Shown: one piece after another, positions 16,480-25,078 of the stretch
How positions within the stretch are numbered: position 1 is the stretch's first letter
How the letters are laid out: each line of letters opens with the position of its first letter
DNA from: DASZHJ01 sp035280245
GTDB lineage: Bacteria > Pseudomonadota > Alphaproteobacteria > ATCC43930 > CGMCC-115725
Direction: 5' to 3'
DNA length: 41,011 bases
NCBI GenBank assembly: GCA_035280245.1
Contig: DATEGF010000330.1
Span: 1-41,011, forward strand
Translations under genes and position numbers: made by a program
The notes under the pieces: generated by a model
The model's database searches: none
The model's input: only the letters and a program-made list of their open reading frames with translations
Told to the model about the DNA's origin: nothing

Positions 16480-17291
16480 TGCACCGCTATCCCCGCTGGC
16501 CGATCCATCTGGCGCTCCTCGCGGCCAGCTTCGCCATGCTGGTGCCGTTTTACTGGGTGCTGAAGACCAGCGTCTCAGGCGAGAACATCTTCGCCTACCC
16601 GCCGAGCGTCATGCCCAAGGCGCCGCATCTCTTCTATTACGTCGACGTCTGGTACTACATCCCGTTCGCGCGCTACTTCCTCAACAGTGTCGTGGTGTCC
16701 GCGATCGCGGTCGCGGCGAACGTCGTGCTCAACGCCATGGCCGGCTACGCGCTCACCCGCCACTTCGCCGGCAAGGGTGTCGTGCTGATGCTGTTCCTCT
16801 CCTGCATGATGGTGCCGTTTCAGGCGACGATCATTCCGGCCTATCTGATCACCGGTAAGCTCGGCCTCTTGGATTCGTATCTCGGCCTCGCGTTGCCGCA
16901 GTGCTCGACCATCGTGTGCATCTTCGTCTTCAAGGCGAGCTTCGAGGCGGTGCCGCAATCGTTGATCGACGCCGCGTGCATCGACGGGCTCTCGGAGTGG
17001 GGCATCATCTGGCGGATGATGATCCCGCTCGCCAAGGCCGCGGTCGCCACCAATGTCATCCTCTCGTTCATCTGGTCCTGGAACAATTTCCTCTGGCCGC
17101 TGATCGTCACGCGCAGCGCCGACATGCAGACGCTGCCGCTGGGCCTCGCGCGGTTCCTCTCCTACCAGGAGGACACCACCGGCGCGCTCTACGCCTTCTG
17201 CATCATGGTCCTGGCGCCGGGCATTCTGCTCTTCCTGCTGGCTCAGAAGGAGTTCATCGAGGGCCTCACCTCCGGAGCCATCAAGGCGTGA
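16479..17291 (+). CDS. ABC importer permease, MalG/UgpE type
   Basis: The 270-residue protein starts at ATG 16479 within the TGATG overlap. It has six predicted membrane segments, beginning with IHLALLAASFAMLVPFYWVL, and the EAA loop DAACIDGLSEWGIIW. The C-terminus FIEGLTSGAIKA is the usual MalG ending. It pairs with the preceding permease. No ATP-binding gene follows, so the importer must borrow an ATPase encoded elsewhere, as carbohydrate importers with a shared MsmK/UgpC-like ATPase do. Its stop overlaps the GTG start of the next gene (GTGA). Confidence 0.93.
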   Translation: MHRYPRWPIHLALLAASFAMLVPFYWVLKTSVSGENIFAYPPSVMPKAPHLFYYVDVWYYIPFARYFLNSVVVSAIAVAANVVLNAMAGYALTRHFAGKGVVLMLFLSCMMVPFQATIIPAYLITGKLGLLDSYLGLALPQCSTIVCIFVFKASFEAVPQSLIDAACIDGLSEWGIIWRMMIPLAKAAVATNVILSFIWSWNNFLWPLIVTRSADMQTLPLGLARFLSYQEDTTGALYAFCIMVLAPGILLFLLAQKEFIEGLTSGAIKA

Positions 17292-17692
17292 GCGGCTCCG
17301 AGGTCAGCCGGCCCCTTTGGCACCGCCTGCTCGTGAACCGGTTCACGATTGTGCTGGCCTCGATCGCCCTCGTGGTCGCGATCTGGAACGCCTACATCGC
17401 GCTCCACGACCACGGGGTGGTGGAGGGCCGGGTCGTGGATGCCGCCGGGCAGCCGGTCGAGGGCGCCACCGTGGTGCTCTGGGTGCTCGATTTCACCACC
17501 TTCGTCGAGAAGACGCGCGCGATCACCGACGTTGACGGCCGCTTCGTCATCCACGGCAACGACTCCCACAACATTCAGATCGAGGCCGAGAAGATCGGCG
17601 TGGGCCGCGCGCGGCGGGTTCCCGTGCGCCTCTATTTCAAGGCGGAGGACGTGAGACTGCCGTCTCCACTGGTTCTTGCCGGGAGCGGTTGA
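17288..17692 (+). CDS. Membrane-anchored carboxypeptidase-regulatory-like domain protein
   Basis: GTG 17288 overlaps the permease stop by 4 bp, giving 134 residues. One membrane segment (FTIVLASIALVVAIWNAYIAL, about 20-40) is followed by a small beta-sandwich. GRVVDAAGQPVEGATVVLW then DVDGRFVIHG is the carboxypeptidase-regulatory-like pattern. The topology puts the sandwich in the periplasm. The coupling to the transporter suggests an accessory envelope subunit, perhaps stabilising the importer or displaying a ligand-binding domain. This is inference, as no such partner is standard for MalFG-type systems. No catalytic residues are seen. Confidence 0.7.
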   Translation: MSGSEVSRPLWHRLLVNRFTIVLASIALVVAIWNAYIALHDHGVVEGRVVDAAGQPVEGATVVLWVLDFTTFVEKTRAITDVDGRFVIHGNDSHNIQIEAEKIGVGRARRVPVRLYFKAEDVRLPSPLVLAGSG

Positions 17693-17731
17693 TCCGCTCG
17701 ACGCGGGGGCTCTCGGTCCACATCTCCGGCT

Positions 17732-17745
17732 TCGCCTCGAGGCGA
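17732..17745. repeat. Perfect 14-bp palindrome TCGCCTCGAGGCGA
   Basis: The sequence reads the same on both strands and lies in the non-coding 130 bp between the membrane-anchored protein and the permease stub. No T-tract follows. It could weakly terminate transcription of the importer operon or be a trace of the event that removed the rest of the stub gene. Confidence 0.35.
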
Positions 17746-17825
17746 GCGAGTGTCAGCACGACTACGGGCTCGGCGAGGGCGGCCCGTGCTTCGACGGGCT
17801 CGGTGCTGCGCGGCGGCTCTGGCAG

Positions 17826-17984
17826 CCTGCGACGGTCGGAATCTACAGTTTCTTGGGCGCGGAGTACGCGGACTGGCACCGCGTCATGGCCTTCGCCTCG
17901 ATCTTCGTGCTGCCGATCCTCGCGCTCTTCATCGCGTTGCAAAACCGGATCGTGGCGGCCCTGACCGCCGGCGCCCTCAAGTGA
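17826..17984 (+). pseudogene. C-terminal stub of a MalG-type ABC permease
   Basis: In one frame the sequence encodes about 52 residues from PATVGIYSFLGAEY through FVLPILALFIALQNRIV to TAGALK and a stop. This is the conserved end of a MalG/UgpE permease, including its last membrane segment. The preceding 130 bp encode nothing permease-like in any frame, and the EAA loop and first five segments are missing. It differs clearly from the end of the intact MalG gene at 17291, so it is a remnant of a different permease and not a duplicate of that one. The stop overlaps by 8 bp the end of the convergent amidase gene. Confidence 0.75.
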
Positions 17985-19209
17985 GCCGGTAGAACCACTC
18001 GGCGACTTCCGCGAGCGCCCGATCCTCGCCCATGCGTCCGAGCAGTTGGAGCCCCATGGGCATTCCCTCCACCGAGCGCCACATCGGCACGGTGATCCCA
18101 GGCACATGGAGTGCGGTCCAGAAGCGGCTCATCACGGCATCGCCGGTGCTGGCGATCGGTGGCGCGATCCCCGTTGCCGCCGGCTGCAGCACGGCGTCGT
18201 ATCCGGTCGCGAGTGCCTCGAACCGTGCTTGATAAGCTTGCCGCCGGCGCCGAGCGTCCGCATAGACCGAGTGATCGATCTCGAGATAGGGCCCGAGGAG
18301 CGCACGGAGCTCCGGCACCAGATGCCGCCCACCCGGCGCCAGCAGGATGCGCGCCGCTTCCCAATAGCAGAGCGCCTGCTGCAGGCCGCGAAAGTCTTCG
18401 ACCGGAAATGGCAGATCCATGGTCGTTACCGCCACACCCGCTTGGCGCAGCGATTCCACCAGCGCCTCGGCGAGAGCGAAATAACCGTCGGTCCGCGGAA
18501 TCTCCGGCGGCAGCCGCAGCCGCAGCACGCGGGTCGGTCGCCGTGGCGAGACGATCTCGGGTTGTCTTGCGGTCATCGCACTGGAGAAATACCAGGCGTC
18601 CCGTGGCGAGCGAGCGAAGATGCCGATGTGGTCGCAGGTGGTGGAGATCGCCTGCACACCCTCGAGGTGCAGAAATCCGTAACTCGGCTTGAAACCGGTG
18701 ACGCCGCAGTAGGAGGCCGGCCGGATCGTCGAGCCCGCAGTCTGCGTGCCGAGCGCGAAGGAGACGAAGCCCGCGGCGACCGCCGCGGCCGAGCCGCTGG
18801 AGGAGCCGCCGGGTGTGCGGAGCGGATCATGCGGGTTTGTGGTCGGGCCCGGCAGCGGAAAGGCGAACTCCGTGCACACGGCCTTGCCGAGGATGGTGCC
18901 GCCGAGGCGCCGCGCCTCGGCGACGCACCAGGCATCGATGCGCGGTCCGATCACGGCGGGATTGCGCGAGCCATAATGGGTCGGGAAGTCCGCGGTCGCG
19001 ATGATGTCCTTGACCCCGATGAGCGCGCCGCTCAGCGGGCCCGGCGGATGTTGCGCGATGCGTCGGCGCGCAGCGTCGACGTCGTGGCAAACGAAGGCGC
19101 GCACGACAGGCTCGCGCTCCGCAAGTGCCGCGAGCTGCCGATCGGCGAGCGCCGCCCGCGCCTCGGGCGTGGTCAGCGCGCAGAAATCGTCGCGCGCGTC
19201 GCCGCTCAC
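17977..19209 (-). CDS. Amidase-signature hydrolase
   Basis: The 410-residue product has Lys67 (IGVKDI), Ser136 in the GGSSSGS loop and nucleophile Ser160 in GTQTAGSTIRPA, the complete amidase triad. Its TQTAGS variant and shorter length separate it from the amidase at 9964; the two share only the family core. GTG 19209 overlaps the stop of the DUF4387 gene (GTGA); a longer frame continues upstream but would cover that gene. It is the last gene of the minus-strand operon and probably hydrolyses an amide brought in by the operon's own transporter. Confidence 0.92.
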   Translation of the reverse strand: MSGDARDDFCALTTPEARAALADRQLAALAEREPVVRAFVCHDVDAARRRIAQHPPGPLSGALIGVKDIIATADFPTHYGSRNPAVIGPRIDAWCVAEARRLGGTILGKAVCTEFAFPLPGPTTNPHDPLRTPGGSSSGSAAAVAAGFVSFALGTQTAGSTIRPASYCGVTGFKPSYGFLHLEGVQAISTTCDHIGIFARSPRDAWYFSSAMTARQPEIVSPRRPTRVLRLRLPPEIPRTDGYFALAEALVESLRQAGVAVTTMDLPFPVEDFRGLQQALCYWEAARILLAPGGRHLVPELRALLGPYLEIDHSVYADARRRRQAYQARFEALATGYDAVLQPAATGIAPPIASTGDAVMSRFWTALHVPGITVPMWRSVEGMPMGLQLLGRMGEDRALAEVAEWFYRLT

Positions 19210-19529
19210 GGCACCGGCACCTCCACGGCGAGGAGCGGGCCGTATTGCTGGGCACCGAAGATGTCGGGGTCGCCGACGCTGCCGCTCGGCGTCTTGCGGA
19301 AGAGCGTGAACTTGATGGCGAGGCCCGGCTCGAACTCGACGTGATCGCTGATGCGGGAGTCCGGCACGCCGTAGATCTTGCAGATCGCCTCGCGCGAGAG
19401 CGCGCGGCTCGCGCGCACGAGGTCGTAGGATTTCCGGTCCTGGAAGATCACGTCGAAAGTGACCTTGTCGACGCCGGCGTTCTTGCTCCGGATGGTCTTC
19501 GCCAACGAGACCAGCGGCACGGTGCCCAT
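19206..19529 (-). CDS. DUF4387 protein
   Basis: The 107-residue protein matches the DUF4387 pattern: SLAKTIRSKNAG near the start, then SREAICKIYGVPDSR, and the C-terminal SGSVGDPDIFGAQQYGPLL. DUF4387 is commonly found next to, or fused with, AtuA-like (DUF1446) proteins, and its own activity is not known. Here it starts 3 bp after the AtuA-like stop and its stop overlaps the amidase start, so the three are surely co-translated. It has no signal or membrane segment. It probably forms a complex with the AtuA-like protein. Confidence 0.88.
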   Translation of the reverse strand: MGTVPLVSLAKTIRSKNAGVDKVTFDVIFQDRKSYDLVRASRALSREAICKIYGVPDSRISDHVEFEPGLAIKFTLFRKTPSGSVGDPDIFGAQQYGPLLAVEVPVP

Positions 19530-19532
19530 AAG

Positions 19533-20942
19533 CTAAATCCCCGCCTCGGTCAGATGCACCGGGAAGAGCTCCAGCGGATCGTCGACCCGCATGGTGTGGT
19601 TGAGGGTCCAGCGATAGGCGGCGCTCGCCGGCATGACCTCGTCCAGCAGGAAGGCGACGCCGCCCGCGGTGCCCTTCACGTTGGGGAGGCGCGCGTAGAA
19701 CATCTGCCGCGTGCCGATCATGCAGACCTCCTCCGCCATCTCCTTGGTCGGCGCCACGCCCTGCACGACGATGCAGAGCTCGTGCGCGGGCTTGTTTCGG
19801 TTGGGCTCGAGCTCGCCCAGGATGCCGTCGCGGCCGTAGGCGGTGTAGGTCAGCTGATAGCCGGTCTCGCCGAAGCGCTCGCGCACGGCCGCCTTGGCCC
19901 AAGCGATCACCTCATCGATCCGCGAGATCGTGTAGGGGTCGCGCACGCCGGCCATGCCGACATAGCGCTCACCGACCTTGCCCGCGCCCTCGAGCTTGAC
20001 CCGCAGCTCCTTCGCCGGGACGAACTTGGGGCCGGTGACGCGGGTCGTGCGCTCGTCGAATTGCTCGTAAACGCACTGGCTCATGTCGATGTGACCGCCG
20101 AGGAAATACTCGTAATAGGGATTGCTCCGCTCGTACATGGAGTGCGCCGCGACCGAGGCGACGGTGCAGCGCTGCTCCGGCAGCATCGCCGTCACTTTCA
20201 CGTCCTCCATGGTGATCTCGCCGATGATGGATTCCTTGCCGGCGTAGGGCTCGGCGCAGAAGGACGCGCACTCCATCACCTTGCCGTAGAAATAGGCGAG
20301 CGCCTCGGGGTAGCCCTTGCGGATCGCGGGTGCCGCGAAGATCGCGCAGTCGCTACTGCGGCCGCCGATCACGACGTCGGCGCCCATGTCCAGGAGCTTG
20401 ATGAAGGGGTGCACGCCCGCCACCGCCACGATGTGGTCGGTGGCGTCGAGCTCGGCGAGGGTGAGGTCCGGCCGCGTGTCGAGCCCGCGGACGGCATCGC
20501 CCGCTTCTATCTTCCTCCGCACCGTGTCCTTCGAGACCTCCGAGTAGAAATAGCCGAGCTTGAAGCGGGGGATTTTGTGCTCGCGGGCGAGTTCCTTCAC
20601 GATACCGATGTAGCGGTCGACACGGCTGTTCGTGCCGGTGTCGCCGGCTGAGCCGATCATCATGGGAACCTTGAGCCGGCGCGCGCCCACCAGCATCGCC
20701 TCGATGTCGTGCCGCTGCCAGGCGAGCGGGCTCGCGGTGCCGTCGGATCCCAGCGGCACCGGCCCGCAATCGCAGCTCCCGGAATCGCAGGCGACCATGT
20801 CGGGCTCGGCGGCGAGGCCCAGGTTGAAGCTCCCGAGCTTGGTTGGCGCGAAGCCCAGATGACCATTGGGACAGAGGATTCGCAGGCCTCGGTTCGCCTG
20901 CGACTTGGCGGACGACGAAGAGCGGGTTTCAGCAACGGTCAT
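19533..20942 (-). CDS. AtuA-like acyclic terpene utilisation family protein (DUF1446)
   Basis: The 469-residue protein has the DUF1446 opening (LRILCPNGHLGFAP, about 20-33), GSAGDTGTN (about 97-105), GADVVIGGRSSD and the conserved VVQGVAPTKEMAEEVC near the end. AtuA is needed for citronellol/geraniol breakdown in Pseudomonas, but its reaction is not established. None of the other atu genes (geranyl-CoA carboxylase, citronellyl-CoA dehydrogenase) is present here, so a terpene role is doubtful. The gene starts at ATG 20942, 12 bp after the ATPase stop. With DUF4387 and an amidase after it, a role in processing the imported ligand is the better guess. Confidence 0.88.
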   Translation of the reverse strand: MTVAETRSSSSAKSQANRGLRILCPNGHLGFAPTKLGSFNLGLAAEPDMVACDSGSCDCGPVPLGSDGTASPLAWQRHDIEAMLVGARRLKVPMMIGSAGDTGTNSRVDRYIGIVKELAREHKIPRFKLGYFYSEVSKDTVRRKIEAGDAVRGLDTRPDLTLAELDATDHIVAVAGVHPFIKLLDMGADVVIGGRSSDCAIFAAPAIRKGYPEALAYFYGKVMECASFCAEPYAGKESIIGEITMEDVKVTAMLPEQRCTVASVAAHSMYERSNPYYEYFLGGHIDMSQCVYEQFDERTTRVTGPKFVPAKELRVKLEGAGKVGERYVGMAGVRDPYTISRIDEVIAWAKAAVRERFGETGYQLTYTAYGRDGILGELEPNRNKPAHELCIVVQGVAPTKEMAEEVCMIGTRQMFYARLPNVKGTAGGVAFLLDEVMPASAAYRWTLNHTMRVDDPLELFPVHLTEAGI

Positions 20943-20954
20943 CGACGGGACTCC

Positions 20955-22051
<1,097 letters not shown>

Positions 22052-22055
<4 letters not shown>

Positions 22056-23761
22056 GCCAGCACCTCGCGGTGTCGCGCGCGGATGAAGATGGCGAGTGCC
22101 ACGAAGGTGATCGCGAGCTGGATCACGCTGAGCGCCGCCAGCGCGTTCACATTGCCGGCTTCCCAGAGATCGAACACAGCGACCGATAGCACGGTCGTGC
22201 GGCTGGTGTAGAGCAGGATCGACGAGCTGATCTCCTGCATCGAGAGGATGAAGAGCAGCGTCCAGGCCGCTACCAGCGTCGGACGCGACAGCGGAAAGGT
22301 GACCCAGCGGATCGTCTTGGTCCAGCTGGCACCGGTCATGCGTGCGGCGTCCTCGAGCTCGCGGTGGAGCTGCCGGAGCGCGCTCGATCCCGCGCGTACG
22401 CCGAAGGGCAGATAGTGCGTCACGTAGGCGATGAGCAGGATCCAGATCGTGCCGTATATCGGCAGCATCGGCGTGCGGACATAGACCCAGAGCAGGCCAA
22501 GGGCCAGCACCATCGACGGCATCGCCAGCGGGAACATGCTGACCTGATCGAGATAGCTGCGCGCCGCGCTCCGGGTGCGCACGATCACCCAGCCGATTCC
22601 GAGTCCGAGCGCGCAGGCGCAGGTCGCGGCGGCGACGCCCAGCACCAGGCTGTTCCGCATGGCGAGATAGGTCTTGGGATACTCGAGCAGGACATAACGA
22701 AAATGCTGCAGGTCGAACGCCATCAACTTGGGATCGATGGTGATGAAATTGACCAGCGCCGCCCAGACGAGCGTCGCGACCGGAAGCAGGACTGCGGCCG
22801 CCACGTAGAGCCACGCGAGTGCCGCCAGAGCATAGCGAATTCCGCCGATCTCCAGCGTGCGCGGGCGGAATGCCTTGCCGGTGACCGTCACATAGGAGCG
22901 CCGGTTGAGCAGTGCGTTCTGCGCCCAGACCAACCCCGCCGTCACCACGAGCAGCAGCAAGCCCCAGGCCGCGGCTTGGCTCACGCGCGGCGGGAAATTG
23001 TTGAGGAGGCGATAGATCTCCGTGCCTGCGACATAGAAACCGCCGGGCATGCCGAGGACGGCGGGCACGCTGAAGAGACCCATCGCCTGGACGAAGACCA
23101 GGATGGCGCTGCCCAGGGTGGCCGGCAGAACCAGTGGGAGCGTCACCAGCCGAAGCGCGGCGGCCATGCTGGCGCCATGAACGCGCGCGCTCTCCTCGAG
23201 CGAGGGGTCCATGCCCCGGAGCGCGGCGCCGATCAGCAAGAAGGGCAGCGGCACATAAGCAAGCCCCGCGACGAAGATGATGCCACCCGCGGATTGGAGA
23301 TTCACCAGGCTCTCGACACCCAACATCTGCCGAAACAGCAGGTTGATCAATCCGCCCCGCGGCGACCCGAGCCACGACCAGGCGATCGCGGTCAAGAGCG
23401 GCGTGATGTAGAGCGGCAGGGGCACGAGCTGCGACAGCAGCCCGCGGCCCGGCGTGTTCATCCGCGCGAGCACCAGCGCGAGCAGGCCACCGAGGCCGAC
23501 GGCCAGCACCGTGGTGCCGACACCGACCCAGACGGTATTGCCGATGACGCGGAGGGCGCCGAGCACCGTGAGGAACGGCCGCAAGCTCAAGCCGCCGGTC
23601 TCCGTCGCGGCGCCGATGGCGACGGCCAGCATCGGGAGCATTACCAGCACCGTCACAAGCGCGCTGAGGCCGACCGTCACCACCGTCTCGGCCGCGATCG
23701 TGCGGCGCGCGTGCGCGGGCCCGCTCGAGCCGATTGCGAGGGGTGCGCCCGGCGCCGACAC
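22052..23761 (-). CDS. Fused double ABC permease, FbpB type
   Basis: The 569-residue product holds two inner-membrane permease halves in one chain, each with about six membrane segments and an EAA loop: EESARVHGASMAAALR (first half) and EDAARMTGASWTKTIRW (second half). This layout is typical of Fe3+/thiamine/2-aminoethylphosphonate-type importers. GTG 23761 begins 1 bp after the binding-protein stop. A longer in-frame start would overlap that gene. It forms the whole channel with the ATPase next to it. Confidence 0.93.
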
Positions 23762-23762
23762 G

Positions 23763-24806
23763 TCAGGTCTTGAACAGGGAGTCGAAGTGCTCGGGGAAGT
23801 TGGCCGATGCCTTCTCGTAGGCGGGCAGGTCCTGCGGCAGGAGGGGCTTGGTCTCGTCGAGCGGCCGCTGTCCTTCCGGCGGGGGCACGTCTTTCCGATA
23901 GGAGTAGACGCCGAAGATGTCGTGCGCCAGGAGCGTGTTGCCCTCTTTCGAGAGCGTCCAATCGATGAAGAGCTTCGCGGCGTTCGGATGCGGCGCGCCC
24001 TTGAGGATCGCGATCGGCGCCAGCGCCAGCGGCATTCCCTCGGTCGGATAGACGCCGACGATCCCGGCCTTGGCGGCGTCGGGCTCGAAAGCGCGGAAGT
24101 GATCGACCGTGGCGCCCACCAGCGCCTCGCCACGCACCAGCAGGTCGATGAGCTGCGCCGAGGTCGCGACCACCACCGGCTCCTGCGCGCCCCACTTCTT
24201 CATAAAGTCGGGGCCGAGCAGCTTCTCGAGCACGTACATCTGGTTGAAGGCGGTGCCGGCGGGGGCGTCCTGGATGATCAGCTTCCGGCCCTTGAATTCG
24301 GGCTTCAGCATGTCGACCCAGGCCTTCGGCGCCTTCTCGGGCGGCAGGAAATTCTTGTTGTAGGCCATGATCACGCCGATCACGCGGGCCGTGGTCCAGA
24401 AGTCGCCGCCGTGGGCGCCATCGGGATAGGCCGCGAGCTCCGGCGAACGGTAGGGCAGCAGCTGTCCGCTGGCGGCCATTTCGAGATACGGAACGAGATT
24501 GGCGACGTGCAGGCAGTCGAAGCTCAGATTGCCGGCGCCCATCTCCGCACTGACACGCGCGAGCACGCGGCCCGTGGGCGCGGAGTAGTAGCCGCTGCTC
24601 ACGTCGAGGAACGGATACCTAGCCTTGAAGGCGTCCATGAATTTGGGGAAGCCGGCGGCCGAGACCGAGGTTGCGAAGGCGAGGGCGCCTTCCTTCTTCG
24701 CGCCCTCGACGAGGGCCTCGTGCTCCTCTGCCTGGACTCGCCTTGCTGCCAGCGTCAACCCAGTCGCCAACAAGCCTGTTAAGACACTACGCCGACCAAA
24801 AATCAT
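23763..24806 (-). CDS. ABC importer substrate-binding protein, FbpA/PotD type
   Basis: The 347-residue protein opens with a signal region (MIFGRRSVLTGLLATGLTLA) that contains twin arginines and ends near VQAEE. The mature domain has the class-II binding fold with KEGALAFATSVSAAGF, FDCLHVANLVPYLEM and AYNKNFLPPEKAPKAW. ATG 24806 is chosen over ATG 24827, because a purine-rich GAGGGCG lies just before it and the leader starts properly there. It is the first gene of the importer-AtuA-DUF4387-amidase operon. Family members bind Fe3+, polyamines, thiamine or aminoethylphosphonate. The iron-binding tyrosine pair was not identified with confidence. Confidence 0.9.
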   Translation of the reverse strand: MIFGRRSVLTGLLATGLTLAARRVQAEEHEALVEGAKKEGALAFATSVSAAGFPKFMDAFKARYPFLDVSSGYYSAPTGRVLARVSAEMGAGNLSFDCLHVANLVPYLEMAASGQLLPYRSPELAAYPDGAHGGDFWTTARVIGVIMAYNKNFLPPEKAPKAWVDMLKPEFKGRKLIIQDAPAGTAFNQMYVLEKLLGPDFMKKWGAQEPVVVATSAQLIDLLVRGEALVGATVDHFRAFEPDAAKAGIVGVYPTEGMPLALAPIAILKGAPHPNAAKLFIDWTLSKEGNTLLAHDIFGVYSYRKDVPPPEGQRPLDETKPLLPQDLPAYEKASANFPEHFDSLFKT

Positions 24807-24888
24807 TGCGCCCTCGCGGTCCCGCATTGCGCATCCAAAAGCTGGACGTACCGCGATTCAACCGCAAGTCCTCGCCCGAAGGCAAATG

Positions 24889-24905
24889 CCGGGGCGGAGC
24901 CCCGG
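24889..24905. repeat. GC-rich hairpin CCGGGGC-GGA-GCCCCGG
   Basis: Seven-base-pair arms around a 3-nt loop lie between the small membrane-protein frame and the binding-protein gene. There is no T-run on either strand. It could be an attenuator-like stem ahead of the importer operon or simply an intergenic repeat. Confidence 0.35.
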
Positions 24906-24916
24906 TAGCGCCGGGT

Positions 24917-25006
24917 CTAGAACGTGTGGCGGAACATCCAGAACAGGCAGGCCGCGAGCGCGATCGCGGCCGGGAGCGTCAGCACCCAGGGTAGCCGCAC
25001 TTTCAT
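24917..25006 (-). CDS. Possible 29-residue single-membrane-segment protein
   Basis: ATG 25006 opens a 30-codon frame ending in TAG 24917. The product has a basic start (MKVRLPW), one hydrophobic helix (VLTLPAAIALAACLFWMF) and a basic tail (RHTF), which is the typical layout of a small inner-membrane protein. It lies in the gap between the amidohydrolase and the importer operon, read in the same direction as both. No strong ribosome-binding site is seen (GGCTCGGC only), so it is uncertain. Candidate roles, by position only, are as a small accessory of the importer or as a leader peptide. Confidence 0.35.
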   Translation of the reverse strand: MKVRLPWVLTLPAAIALAACLFWMFRHTF

Positions 25007-25078
25007 CGTGCCGAGCCCGTGGCGAGGGCTGACCCCAAGTCGCTGCTTATTTGGAATTTCAACTCGCGAGAGCGCTTG

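Noticed and set aside
19210..19902. Longer upstream start for the amidase at 17977
   Set aside because: The extension covers DUF4387 and part of AtuA in the wrong frame and shows no amidase-family similarity; the GTGA overlap gives a natural start.
19125..20651. 508-codon plus-strand frame opposite AtuA and DUF4387
   Set aside because: It is the shadow of the AtuA-DUF4387-amidase operon and has no ribosome-binding site or recognisable fold.
22056..23375. Longer upstream start for the ABC ATPase at 20955
   Set aside because: The added residues are an out-of-frame reading of the permease; ATPases of this type begin about 10-15 residues before the first strand.
22364..23773. 469-codon plus-strand frame opposite the fused permease
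   Set aside because: It is a charged, low-complexity translation antisense to a membrane protein gene, a typical artefact.
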